Source: Streptomyces violaceusniger Tu 4113 (GTDB lineage: Bacteria; Actinomycetota; Actinomycetes; Streptomycetales; Streptomycetaceae). Taken from it: DNA of 64,000 bases. The position numbers and the translations under genes are program-made. Location: contig NC_015957.1 in the NCBI RefSeq assembly GCF_000147815.2, positions 8,928,001-8,992,000 on the forward strand, given 5' to 3'. The first letter of the stretch is position 1. Each line of letters opens with the position of its first letter. Of the stretch, positions 17,900 to 27,300 are shown piece after piece. The notes under the pieces were generated by a model. It did not search any database. It worked only from the letters and a program-made list of their open reading frames with translations, and was not told the DNA's origin.

Positions 17900-19102
17900 T
17901 CAGTCCAGGAGGACGAGGTCGTCGCGGTGGACCACTTCGCGCTCGTAGGCCGGGCCGAGCTCCCGGGCCAGGTCCCGGGTCGAGCGGCCGATCAACTGGG
18001 GAATCTCCTTGGCGTCGAAGTTCACCAGCCCACGGGCCACGGGGCGGCCCTGGGCGTCCCGCAGCTCGACCGGGTCACCGGCGGTGAATTCGCCCTCCAC
18101 GGCCGCGATCCCGGCCGGCAGCAGCGAGGTGCGCCGCTCCACGACGGCCCGTACCGCGCCGTCGTCCAGGGTCAGGGCGCCACGCGGCGCGGAGGCGTGG
18201 GCGAGCCACAGCAGCCGGTTCGCGGAGCGGCGGCCGGTGCGGTGGAAGAACGTGCCCGTACGGCGGCCGAGCAGGGCGTCACCGGCCCGGCTGGCGGAGG
18301 TGAGCACCACCGGGACCCCGGCCGCGGTGGCGATCCGGGCCGCCTCGACCTTGGTGACCATGCCGCCGGTGCCCACCCCGGAGCGGCCCGCGCTGCCGAT
18401 GGAGACACCGTCCAGGTCCTCGGGGCCCCGGACCTCCTCGATCCGGGAGGTGCCGGGGGTCCTGGGGTCCCCGTCGTACAGGCCGTCCACATCGGAGAGC
18501 AGCACCAGCAGATCCGCCCGTACGAGATGGGCGACCAGGGCCGCGAGCCGGTCGTTGTCACCGAACCGGATCTCGTCCGTGGCCACCGTGTCGTTCTCGT
18601 TGACGATCGGCAGCGCGCCCATGGCCAGTAGCTGGTCCAGGGTGCGGGTGGCGTTGCGGTAGTGGGCGCGGCGGCTGGTGTCGTCCGTGGTGAGCAGCAC
18701 CTGGCCGACCCGGCGCCCGTAGCGCGCGAAGGAGGCGGTGTAGCGGGCCACCAGGAGCCCCTGCCCGACGCTCGCGGCCGCCTGCTGGCGGGCGAGGTCG
18801 CGGGGGCGCCGGTCCAGGCCCAGCGGCGCCAGCCCGGCCGCGATGGCACCGGAGGAGACCAGCACTATCTCCTTGCCGTTCGCGCCGCCCTTGCCGTCGC
18901 CGCCCTTACCGTCGCCGTCCCTGCCGCCGTCGCCCTTACCGTCGCCGTCGAGCACCTTGGCGAGCACATCGACCAGCGCGTCCACACGGTCCGCGTCCAG
19001 CCCCCCCGCCGCGGTGGTGAGGGAGGACGAACCGATCTTGACCACGATCCTCCGGGCGGCGGCCACCTCGTCCCGTACGGCCGACCCGTCCTGCTCCGCC
19101 AC
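17900..19102 (-). CDS. proB: Glutamate 5-kinase with C-terminal PUA domain
   Basis: First step of proline synthesis, phosphorylating glutamate. Seen: 400 residues, with an amino-acid-kinase domain (VVKIGSSSLTT at 21-31, LVSSGAIAAG, NENDTVATDEIRFGDNDRLA, LLSDVDGLY, GTGGMVTKVEAA) followed by a PUA domain (about 295-400). An unusual insertion of about 25 residues, all Gly, Asp, Lys and Arg (52-76, LDGDGKGDGGRDGDGKGGDG), sits in the loop after the first helix where relatives have a few residues. The rest of the kinase is intact, so the enzyme should be active. It is feedback-regulated by proline in other bacteria; nothing regulatory is visible here. Confidence 0.97.
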   Translation of the reverse strand: MAEQDGSAVRDEVAAARRIVVKIGSSSLTTAAGGLDADRVDALVDVLAKVLDGDGKGDGGRDGDGKGGDGKGGANGKEIVLVSSGAIAAGLAPLGLDRRPRDLARQQAAASVGQGLLVARYTASFARYGRRVGQVLLTTDDTSRRAHYRNATRTLDQLLAMGALPIVNENDTVATDEIRFGDNDRLAALVAHLVRADLLVLLSDVDGLYDGDPRTPGTSRIEEVRGPEDLDGVSIGSAGRSGVGTGGMVTKVEAARIATAAGVPVVLTSASRAGDALLGRRTGTFFHRTGRRSANRLLWLAHASAPRGALTLDDGAVRAVVERRTSLLPAGIAAVEGEFTAGDPVELRDAQGRPVARGLVNFDAKEIPQLIGRSTRDLARELGPAYEREVVHRDDLVLLD

Positions 19103-19330
19103 GCCGCTCCCCTGCTCGTCCCCGGCTCACCACACGTCCCGAAGAAACGCATGCCCTACACACTCATCATGACAAGTGGGCAATCTACGACAGACGAGCC
19201 CCGGCCCGCCTCGGCATTTCACCCCCCGGACACCATCCGCGCACACCGCCCCACGCACCGGCGCGAGCACCCGGGCGGGCCCCTCGGGTGACCATTGACA
19301 CCGATTGCGACCGGTTGGCACCGGCGCGGA

Positions 19331-19360
19331 TTGTCACCGGGCGGGGCGTCGGCATACGGT
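19331..19360 (+). promoter_or_regulatory. Possible sigma-70-type promoter for the TagF-like gene
   Basis: The 306-bp divergent spacer between proB and the TagF-like gene holds TTGTCA (19331-19336) and TACGGT (19355-19360) with an 18-base spacer, about 50 bases before the GTG start. It is a plausible match to the HrdB consensus, but such matches are easily met by chance. A further TTGACA at 19295 lacks a good -10. Confidence 0.35.
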
Positions 19361-19408
19361 CAGGGGTCCCCCCGTCAGTCCCTCGCCCTCCTGCCAGGAG
19401 CCCACCCC

Positions 19409-21520
19409 GTGCCCTCTGCCGGAATCGCCCCACGCCGGGTCGTACAGCTGGCGGCGCTGCTCGCGATGCTCGTGTTCTTTGCCACACAGCTCGTCGGCGC
19501 CGTGCTTCCGAACGTACCGCTTTTCATCGCCGCCTCGGCGTGCGGTCTCGCGCTCGATCTCTTCCTTCAGCACAAGCAGCCCGGTCTGCTGTCGCTGCTG
19601 GGCAAGATCCGCCTTGACGTCACGGTGCGCCAGCTGTTCCGCGACATGCTCATCATGGTCGGGCTGCTGCGCATGGAGGGCATCAATCCCCTGCACGAGC
19701 AGGCGCCCCTGACCGTGGGGATGCTGCTGTTCTACCTGGTGCACTTCGCCTGCCAGGCGGCGGCCATCCTGGTCCGCCGGAGCCGGCAGCTTCCGTTCGT
19801 CACGCGCAACATCGACGCGTCCGCGCTGCGCCTGAACCAGGCACCGCCGCGGCTGTTCGCCCGTCAGCACGGGCGCCGTCTGCTGCGTCTGGCCGCGCCG
19901 GCCACCGCCGGTCTGCTGATCACCGCCGGCACCAAGGACGCCGTCTGGGGCGGTGCCGGTCTGGCGATCGCGCTGCTGATCGGCATCGGCGGCACGGCAC
20001 ACCTGGGCACCTGGATGCTGCCGCGCAAGCGCGTGGCGAACGAGGCCGCGGCCCTGCGGTGGCTCGACAAGTGGCTGGCCGACTACCAGCCGACCGTGGG
20101 CATGTACTTCTCCGGCGGCAACTCCTCGGCGTACCAGGCGAACATGTGGCTCTCCACGCTCGCCGCGCTCGACGGCAAGCCGATCATCGTGCTCCGTGAG
20201 CGGTTCATGGTGCAGAAGATCGACGCGACGGACGTGCCGGTCGTCTGCCTGCCCAAGGTGGCGCATCTGATGCGTCTGGAGCACTCGACGCTCAAGGTGC
20301 TGCTGCACCCGGCCAACTCCGGCAAGACCTCGCAGGTGCTGCGCATCCCCTCGATCAAGCACGCCTTCATCAACCACGGCGAGAGCGACAAGCTCTCCAG
20401 TTGCAACCCGTACGCCAAGGCGTACGACGAGGTGTGGGTCGCGGGTCCGGCGGCGCGCGAGCGCTACCAGCTCGCCGACATCGGCGTCGAGGACAAGGAC
20501 GTCGTGGAGGTCGGCCGACCGCAACTGGCCCCCATCCGCCCCTACGCGGGCGTGCCCACCGGCGCCCTCGGCGGAGCCGGTACGGAACACCTCACCACCG
20601 TGCTGTACGCGCCGACCTGGGAGGGCTGGGACGGCAACCCCGGCAACACCTCGGTGATCCTGGCCGGTGAGAACATCGTCCGCGAGCTGCTCACCGACCC
20701 CAAGGTGCGCCTGCTGTACAAGCCGCACCCGATGACCGGCTCGGTGGACCCGCGCGCGGGCCGCGCCAACGACCGCATCAGGGCGATGATCGCCGAGGCG
20801 AACACCAAGCGCACCGGCGACCGCCCCGGCCCGGAGGCCGCCGCCGAGCTGGCCCGCCGCGCCGATGAGCTCAACCGGCTCACCAGCACCGCCTTCCGCC
20901 CCAGCGCGGACGAGATCGAGCGCATGAAGCTCCAGGGTGCCCCGGACGGCGACCGCGCGGCGGTCGTCGCCGCGGCGACGACCGCCTGGGAGAGCGCCTT
21001 TTGGGCCTCGCTGCCGGCCTGGGAGCACCAGATCATCACCGGTCCGCGTCCGGCGATCTTCACCTGCTTCAACCAGGCCGACGTGCTGATCAGCGATGTC
21101 TCCAGCGTGGTCTCGGACTACCTGACGAGCGAGAAGCCGTACGCGGTGGCGAACACCAGCGGGATGACGGAGGAAGAGTTCCGGGCGGGCTTCCCGACGG
21201 TGCGCGCCGCTACGATCCTCACGCCAAAGGCCAAGGGCATGGCCGGACTGCTGGAAGCCGTCCGCGACCCCGAGAAGGACACCCTCGCGGCCGCCCGCGC
21301 CGAGCTGAAGGTGCATCTGCTCGGCCCGTCCGACCCGCCGTCGCTGGTGCGCTTCAACCAGGCCACGCAGGAGCTGTGCGACAAGGCCGACGAGCGCCGG
21401 GCCCGGATGGCCACCCGGCTGTCCGACGAGATCCCCTCGCAGCGTGAGGCCCGGGACGCGGCGGAGGAGATGGAGCTGGAGTCCGGCTCGCCGGAGCCGG
21501 AGGAGACCGCGACGGTCTGA
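19409..21520 (+). CDS. Membrane protein with CDP-glycerol glycerophosphotransferase (TagF-like) domain
   Basis: Likely builds a teichoic-acid-like polyol- or sugar-phosphate polymer at the membrane. Seen: 703 residues from GTG at 19409, preceded by CCAGGAG. N-terminal hydrophobic segments lie at about 10-55 (LAALLAMLVFFATQLVGAVL), 85-115 and 165-195. A GT-B domain follows with the TagF hallmarks: FINHGESDK, AYDEVWVAGPAARERY, VLYAPTWEGW, LLYKPHP and, near the end, ADVLISDVSSVVSDYL. An acidic tail ends the protein. TagB/F enzymes normally have one soluble GT-B domain, so the N-terminal membrane region is distinctive. A strong terminator follows. Together with the LCP protein at 9494 it suggests a wall-polymer locus (inference). 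Confidence 0.85.
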   Translation: MPSAGIAPRRVVQLAALLAMLVFFATQLVGAVLPNVPLFIAASACGLALDLFLQHKQPGLLSLLGKIRLDVTVRQLFRDMLIMVGLLRMEGINPLHEQAPLTVGMLLFYLVHFACQAAAILVRRSRQLPFVTRNIDASALRLNQAPPRLFARQHGRRLLRLAAPATAGLLITAGTKDAVWGGAGLAIALLIGIGGTAHLGTWMLPRKRVANEAAALRWLDKWLADYQPTVGMYFSGGNSSAYQANMWLSTLAALDGKPIIVLRERFMVQKIDATDVPVVCLPKVAHLMRLEHSTLKVLLHPANSGKTSQVLRIPSIKHAFINHGESDKLSSCNPYAKAYDEVWVAGPAARERYQLADIGVEDKDVVEVGRPQLAPIRPYAGVPTGALGGAGTEHLTTVLYAPTWEGWDGNPGNTSVILAGENIVRELLTDPKVRLLYKPHPMTGSVDPRAGRANDRIRAMIAEANTKRTGDRPGPEAAAELARRADELNRLTSTAFRPSADEIERMKLQGAPDGDRAAVVAAATTAWESAFWASLPAWEHQIITGPRPAIFTCFNQADVLISDVSSVVSDYLTSEKPYAVANTSGMTEEEFRAGFPTVRAATILTPKAKGMAGLLEAVRDPEKDTLAAARAELKVHLLGPSDPPSLVRFNQATQELCDKADERRARMATRLSDEIPSQREARDAAEEMELESGSPEPEETATV

Positions 21521-21559
21521 GACCGGCCGGACGCGCGGCTGAGCGCGACCGCCGAGAGC

Positions 21560-21603
21560 CATGGCGAAGGGCCCGGGAGATCCCTCCCGGGCCCTTCGCC
21601 ATG
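21560..21603. terminator. Bidirectional terminator between the TagF-like gene and obgE
   Basis: A 20-bp perfect inverted repeat: the arms start CATGGCGAAGGGCCCGGGAG (21560-21579) and end 21584-21603, with a four-base loop ATCC. It lies 40 bases after the TagF-like stop and before the convergent obgE, so it can stop transcription from both sides. Confidence 0.85.
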
Positions 21604-21679
21604 CCACCTGCCAAGCGGCGCGGAGACGCCCGCCCAGACCGCTCAGAGCCCATGTGGGGGCCGGGGGGGCGGCTACACG

Positions 21680-21787
21680 CCCCTCAGAACGGTTTTGAAC
21701 GCGTCGTACTCCTGCTCCGCCTCGTCCCGCTCGACATCCCGCTCACGACGCCGCTGCGCGGCCGGACGCGGGCCGTCGAAGCGGTGG
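21680..21787 (-). repeat. Second, non-functional copy of the obgE 3' end
   Basis: These 108 bp match 21902-22008 (the last 34 codons, stop and one flanking base of obgE) with about nine differences and one single-base indel. The order and orientation are the same, about 115 bp downstream of the gene. Read as protein it gives the same [17 protein letters not shown] tail, but the indel replaces the final Pro-Phe-stop. The spacer between the copies (21788-21901) has an imperfect hairpin and no gene. Confidence 0.85.
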
Positions 21788-21905
21788 GCCGGCCTCACGA
21801 TGGCCCCCTCGCGATGCTCGGCCCTGGCGGGCCTCACAGGCTTCGGGAGGCCGCCCGGACTCCGTCCGGGGAGCGGGGCTCCCGCCCGGCACGGTCCGCC
21901 ACCCC

Positions 21906-23339
21906 TCAGAACGGCTTGAAGGCGTCGTACTCCTCCTCCGCCTCGTCCCGCTCGACATCCCGCTCGCGCCGCCGCTGAGTGGCCGGACGCGGGGCGTCGA
22001 ATCGGTGGTCCTCGCCACGGCGGCCCAGCATCTCGGCGCCGGTCGCGAGGCTCGGCTCCCAGTCGAAGACGACCGCGTCGTCCACGGGGCCGATGACGAC
22101 CTCGTCGCCCGAGTGGGCGCCCGCCTTCACCAGCTCTTCCTCGACGCCGAGGCGGGCCAGGCGGTCGGCGAGGTAGCCGACGGCCTCGTCGTTGGCGAAG
22201 TCGGTCTGGCGGACCCAGCGTTCGGGCTTCTCGCCCAGCACGCGGTAGAAGCCCTCCTCGGCGACGACCTTGAAGCCCGCGTCGTCCACGGCCTTCGGCC
22301 GGATGACGATCCGGGTCGCCTCCTCCTGCGGCTTGGCCGCCCGCGCCTCCGCGACGATCTGCGCCAGGGCGAAGGACAGCTCCTTGAGGCCGAGATGGGC
22401 GACCGCCGAGACCTCGAGGACCTGGTAGCCGCGGGCCTCCAGTTCGGGCCGGATGATGTCGGCGAGGTCCTGGCCGTCGGGGATGTCGACCTTGTTGAGC
22501 ACGACGACCCGCGGCCGGTCGCCCAGACCGCCGTACTGGGCCAGCTCCGCCTCGATGACATCGAGGTCGGTCAGCGGATCGCGCTCGGACTCCAGGGCCG
22601 CGGTGTCCAGCACATGCACCAGCACCGAGCAGCGCTCGACATGGCGCAGGAACTCCAGGCCGAGGCCCTTGCCCTGGCTGGCGCCGGGGATCAGGCCGGG
22701 GACGTCCGCGATGGTGTAGACGGTCGAACCGGCCGTGACCACACCGAGGTTGGGCACCAGCGTGGTGAACGGATAGTCGGCGATCTTCGGCTTGGCCGCC
22801 GAAAGCACCGAGATCAGCGACGACTTGCCGGCGCTCGGGTAGCCGACGAGGGCCACGTCCGCGACGGTCTTGAGCTCGAGGACGACGTCCCCGGCGTGAC
22901 CCGGCTCACCCAGCAGCGCGAAGCCGGGGGCCTTACGGCGGGCCGAGGCGAGCGCGGCGTTGCCGAGGCCGCCGCGGCCGCCCTGGGCGGCGATGTAGGT
23001 GGTGCCCTGCCCGATCAGATCGGCCAGGACGTTGCCCTGCTTGTCTAGGACGACGGTGCCGTCCGGGACCGGCAGGATCAGATCGGTGCCGTCCTTGCCG
23101 GAGCGGTTCCCGCCCTCGCCGGGCTTGCCGTTGGTGGCCTTGCGGTGGGGGCTGTGGTGGTAGTCGAGGAGCGTGGTGACCGACTGGTCCACGACCAGGA
23201 TCACATCGCCGCCACGGCCGCCGTTGCCCCCGTCCGGCCCCCCGAGCGGCTTGAACTTCTCGCGGTGCACGGAGGCGCAGCCGTGGCCCCCGTTACCCGC
23301 GGCGACGTGCAGTTCGACGCGGTCCACGAAGGTGGTCAT
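21906..23339 (-). CDS. obgE: Obg/CgtA GTPase
   Basis: Essential GTPase for 50S subunit maturation; in Streptomyces Obg also influences differentiation. Seen: 477 residues. The glycine-rich Obg fold is at 1-158 ([34 protein letters not shown]). The G domain follows with G1 GYPSAGKSS, switch DYPFTTL, G3 DVPGLI and G4 NKVD, then an OCT domain (about 345-430, [13 protein letters not shown]). The end is a basic/acidic tail, [19 protein letters not shown]. It is preceded by rplU-rpmA in the usual order, and a hairpin between rpmA and obgE may reduce read-through. Its last 107 bp are duplicated downstream. Confidence 0.98.
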   Translation of the reverse strand: MTTFVDRVELHVAAGNGGHGCASVHREKFKPLGGPDGGNGGRGGDVILVVDQSVTTLLDYHHSPHRKATNGKPGEGGNRSGKDGTDLILPVPDGTVVLDKQGNVLADLIGQGTTYIAAQGGRGGLGNAALASARRKAPGFALLGEPGHAGDVVLELKTVADVALVGYPSAGKSSLISVLSAAKPKIADYPFTTLVPNLGVVTAGSTVYTIADVPGLIPGASQGKGLGLEFLRHVERCSVLVHVLDTAALESERDPLTDLDVIEAELAQYGGLGDRPRVVVLNKVDIPDGQDLADIIRPELEARGYQVLEVSAVAHLGLKELSFALAQIVAEARAAKPQEEATRIVIRPKAVDDAGFKVVAEEGFYRVLGEKPERWVRQTDFANDEAVGYLADRLARLGVEEELVKAGAHSGDEVVIGPVDDAVVFDWEPSLATGAEMLGRRGEDHRFDAPRPATQRRRERDVERDEAEEEYDAFKPF

Positions 23340-23402
23340 GACGGGTGCCTCCAGTTAATGCAGATTCAGGGGTGTTCTGATGTGCCTCACGCTCGTAACG
23401 CG

Positions 23403-23450
23403 CCGAGGGCGGACCCGCTTCCCGTCACGGGAAGAGCGGTCCGCCCTCGG
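23403..23450 (-). terminator. Hairpin between rpmA and obgE
   Basis: A 13-bp perfect outer stem, CCGAGGGCGGACC (23403-23415) with GGTCCGCCCTCGG (23438-23450), encloses a second stem CTTCCCG/CGGGAAG. There is no long T-run. It lies between rpmA and obgE, which are otherwise co-directional, so partial termination or mRNA processing is likely. Confidence 0.65.
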
Positions 23451-23478
23451 AAAGGCTGTGCGATATCGCCCGGGCTGA

Positions 23479-23736
23479 TTACTCAGCGACGGGGACGATG
23501 TTCACGACCTTGCGGCCCCGGCTGGTGCCGAACTGCACCGCACCGGCGGCCAGCGCGAACAGCGTGTCATCGCCGCCGCGGCCGACACCCGTGCCCGGGT
23601 GGAAGTGCGTGCCGCGCTGGCGGACCAGGATCTCGCCCGCGTTGACGGTCTGGCCGCCGAAGCGCTTGACGCCGAGCCGCTGGGCGTTGGAGTCGCGACC
23701 GTTCCGAGTGGACGATGCGCCCTTCTTATGTGCCAT
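23479..23736 (-). CDS. rpmA: 50S ribosomal protein L27
   Basis: Component of the peptidyl-transferase centre region. Seen: 85 residues, starting [20 protein letters not shown], then [28 protein letters not shown] and [16 protein letters not shown], all standard L27 blocks. There is no long N-terminal extension, so the Firmicutes-type processing of L27 is not expected. It lies 14 bases downstream of rplU, with obgE next. Confidence 0.98.
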   Translation of the reverse strand: MAHKKGASSTRNGRDSNAQRLGVKRFGGQTVNAGEILVRQRGTHFHPGTGVGRGGDDTLFALAAGAVQFGTSRGRKVVNIVPVAE

Positions 23737-23750
23737 CTCTCCTCAGTCCC

Positions 23751-24071
23751 TTACTTCGCAGCCGAGTCGATGCCGGTGATCTTCAGCGCGGTGTGCAGCT
23801 GGCGGTGGCCGATCCGCTTCCGGTAACCGGTCTTGTTCTTGTACTTCAGGATGTCGATCTTTTCACCCTTGTGGTGATCAACGACCTCGGCGTGAACCGT
23901 CACGCCGGCCAGCACCCACGGGTCGCTGGTGACGGCATCGCCGTCGACAACGAGCAGAGTCGAGAGCTCGACGGTGTCGCCGACCTTGTTGCTGGCCAGA
24001 CGGTCGACCTCGATGACATCGCCCACGGCCACCTTCTGCTGGCGGCCGCCGGTGCGCACGATTGCGTACAC
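23751..24071 (-). CDS. rplU: 50S ribosomal protein L21
   Basis: Binds 23S rRNA. Seen: 106 residues, [20 protein letters not shown], then [34 protein letters not shown] and the end block [20 protein letters not shown]. It starts the rplU-rpmA-obgE cluster. The 190 bp before it probably hold the promoter and a leader; I could not settle a leader structure. Confidence 0.98.
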   Translation of the reverse strand: MYAIVRTGGRQQKVAVGDVIEVDRLASNKVGDTVELSTLLVVDGDAVTSDPWVLAGVTVHAEVVDHHKGEKIDILKYKNKTGYRKRIGHRQLHTALKITGIDSAAK

Positions 24072-24263
24072 GCGGTTCTCACTCTCTCGCTAGAAATCAG
24101 GACCTCTGATGCCAGCCGCCCAACACGGCCCACGGGGGGTCGTGACAACCGAGTGATTCATGCGATTCACCATCGGCCGAACGGCCTCTTCCGGCGAAGC
24201 GGAAGGGATGTGCTCAGGGGTTTGGCGTATAGACGCCGAAGGTTAAGGCTACCAGAGCCCGGA

Positions 24264-24293
24264 GGGGCACCCTGCCGCGTGGCAGGGTGCCCC
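24264..24293 (-). terminator. Terminator after rne
   Basis: A 13-bp perfect stem, GGGGCACCCTGCC (24264-24276) with GGCAGGGTGCCCC (24281-24293), and a GCGT loop. It lies 20 bases beyond the rne stop and before the rplU promoter region. The T-run is poor, as is usual for Streptomyces hairpin terminators. Confidence 0.8.
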
Positions 24294-24313
24294 CGGTCGG
24301 CCGTACGGCCGGG

Positions 24314-27300
24314 TCAGTCGTCGGCGGCGGCCGAGACCGACTGCGGAGTCTGCTGCTCCGCCGCCGCGGTCTTCTTCGTCGCCGTCTTCTTGGCGGTCGT
24401 CTTCTTCGCCGTGGTCTTCTTGGCCGCCGTCTTCTTCGCCGCCGTCTTCTTCTCGGCGGTCTTCTTGGCCGCCGTCTTCTTGGCGGGGGCCTTCTTGGCG
24501 GCCTTACGGGCGGTCTTCTTCGCCGGCGCCTCGGACTCGGCCTCGCCCTCGGGCGCCGCCTCCGCCTTCGGCTCGGGCTCCGACTCCGCCGAAGACGCGC
24601 TCACGACCACCACGGCCGCCTCCTCGGAGCCCGTCGGCGAGCCCGCGGGGGCGGTCACCTTACGGGTCACCCGACGACGCGTACGCGGCGCGGGAACGGC
24701 CTCCAGCGGCGCCGCCGACTCCGGCTCCTCGACGGGAGCGGAAGCGGGGGCCTCGGCGACCGCCTCCGGCTCCGCCTTGGACGCCTCCCTCGGCTCGTCG
24801 GCCACCACGACCACCGAGCCCTCCGACTCCTTGGCGGCCTTCGGCGCGCCCGCCGGGGCGGACGCCTTACGGGTGGCACGGCGGCGCGTACGCCCACGGG
24901 TCGCGGCGGCCTCGGCCTCCGCGGCGCTGCTGTACAGCTCCTCGTCGGCCGCGAAGACCGGCTCGGGCTCCGGCCTCGGCTGGGTGGCCTCCGCCGCGAT
25001 CTCGGCCGCCGCCTCGGTGACGTCCTCGGGCTCGGCCACGGCGGCCTGCTCCGGCTCGGCCGGCTGCTGGGCGCCACCGGCCGACTTCTTCTTCTTGCGC
25101 TTGCCGCCACCGCCGCCGGCGGCCGACGCCTGGTCCATGTGGACGATCACGCCGCGGCCGTTGCAGTGCACACAGGACTCGGAGAAGGACTCCAGCAGCC
25201 CCTGGCCGACCCGCTTACGGGTCATCTGGACCAGGCCGAGCGAGGTGACCTCCGCCACCTGGTGCTTCGTACGGTCCCGGCCCAGGCACTCCAGCAGCCT
25301 GCGCAGCACCAGATCCCGGTTGGACTCCAGCACCATGTCGATGAAGTCGATCACGATGATGCCGCCGAGGTCACGCAGCCGAAGCTGGCGCACGATCTCC
25401 TCGGCCGCCTCCAGGTTGTTCCTGGTGACCGTCTCCTCCAGGTTGCCGCCCTGGCCGGTGAACTTGCCGGTGTTGACGTCGATGACGATCATCGCCTCGG
25501 TCCGGTCGATCACCAGCGAGCCACCGCTGGGCAGCCAGACCTTGCGGTCCAGCGCCTTCATCAGCTGCTCGTCGATCCGGTAGGTGGCGAAGACGTCGAC
25601 GTCCGAGGTCCACCTCTGGAGCCGGTCCGCGAGGTCGGGCGCCACATGCGAGACATAGCCGTGGATGGTCTCCCAGGCGTCGTCACCGCTGACGATGACC
25701 TTGGAGAAGTCCTCGTTGAAGATGTCGCGGACGACCCGGACGGTCATGTCGGGCTCGCCGTAGAGCAGCGACGGGGCGTTACCGCTCTTCGACTTCTTCT
25801 TGATCTCTTCCCACTGCGCCTGCAGCCGGGCGACGTCGCGGGACAGCTCGTCCTCGCTCGCCCCCTCGGCGGCGGTGCGGACGATCACGCCCGCGTCCTC
25901 GGGGACGATCTTCTTGAGGATCTGCTTCAGCCGCGCCCGCTCGGTGTCGGGCAGCTTGCGGCTGATGCCGGTCATCGAGCCCTCGGGCACATAGACCAGA
26001 TAGCGGCCCGGGAGGGAGACCTGGCTGGTCAACCGGGCGCCCTTATGGCCGATCGGGTCCTTGGTGACCTGCACCAGGACGGACTGGCCGGACTTCAGGG
26101 CGGTCTCGATGCGGCGCGGCCCGTTGGAGAGCCCCAGCGCCCCGAAGTTCACCTCGCCCGCGTACAGCACGGCGTTGCGGCCCTTGCCGATGTCGACGAA
26201 GGCGGCCTCCATCGACGGCAGCACGTTCTGGACCTTGCCCAGGTAGACGTTGCCGACGTAGCTGGTCGCCTGCTCCTTGTTCACGAAGTGCTCGACGAGG
26301 ACGTCGTCCTCCAGCACGCCGATCTGGGTACGGTCGCCGTTCTGCCGGACGACCATGACCCGCTCGACCGCCTCGCGGCGGGCCAGGAACTCGGCCTCGG
26401 TGATGATCGGAACGCGGCGGCGGCCCTGCTCACGGCCCTCGCGACGGCGCTGCTTCTTGGCCTCGAGACGCGTCGATCCCTTGATCGACTGCACCTCGTC
26501 GGCGCTGGACTCGGATTCCTTGCCGCGCCGCTCACGGGGCTCCCGGGGCTCGCGGACCTTGACGACCGTACGCTCCGGGTCGTCACCGCCCGCCTCCGCC
26601 TCGACCGCGTCGCCGCTGCGCCGGCGGCGCCGCCGGCGACGACGGCTGCTGGCGCTGCCGCCACCGTGCTCACCGGCCTCGGCGTCCACCTCGTCCCGGC
26701 CCTCGCCCTGCTCCTCGGCGCCCTCGCCCTCGGCGGCCGAATCGTCGTCGTACCGCTCACCGGTCTCGGCCTCGGAACGCCCCTCGGCGCCCTCGCCCTC
26801 GGCGGTCTCGCCCCGGCGGCGACGCCGTCCGCCCCGGCGGCGGCGACGGGCCGGACGGTCGCCCTGCTCCTCATCGCCGTGCTCGCCCTCGGGCTGACCG
26901 GACTCGGCCTCGACGGCCTCGGTCTCCTCGGCCTCCGGCTGCTCCTCGGCGGGCTCACCGCCACGGCGGCGGCGCCGACGGCGGCCGGTGGGCGCCTCGG
27001 GCTCGACGGCCTGGGTGGTCTCCTCGGCCGTCGGCTGCTCCTCTTCCTCCTCCTCGGTCTCCTCCAGCGCGGCGGCGGCCTCGGCGGCGGCGCTCTCCGG
27101 CGTCTGGAAGACCGGCTCGGTGAAGACGGGTGCCTGGAACACGGCCGTCGGCGGGCGGACCGCCCGGCGCCGCGAACGGGGCGCGGGCTCCGGCTCGGCC
27201 TCGGCGGCCGGGGCCTCGGCCTCGGCGGTCTGCGGCTCCGGAGCGCTGCTCGGCTCCTCGGCGGCGGTGCCTCGGGTGGCGCGGCGGCGGGTGCGGCCAC

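Noticed and set aside
24072..24263. Ribosomal-protein L21 leader RNA before rplU
   Set aside because: The region is the right place, but I could not identify the conserved structure by eye, so no feature is claimed.
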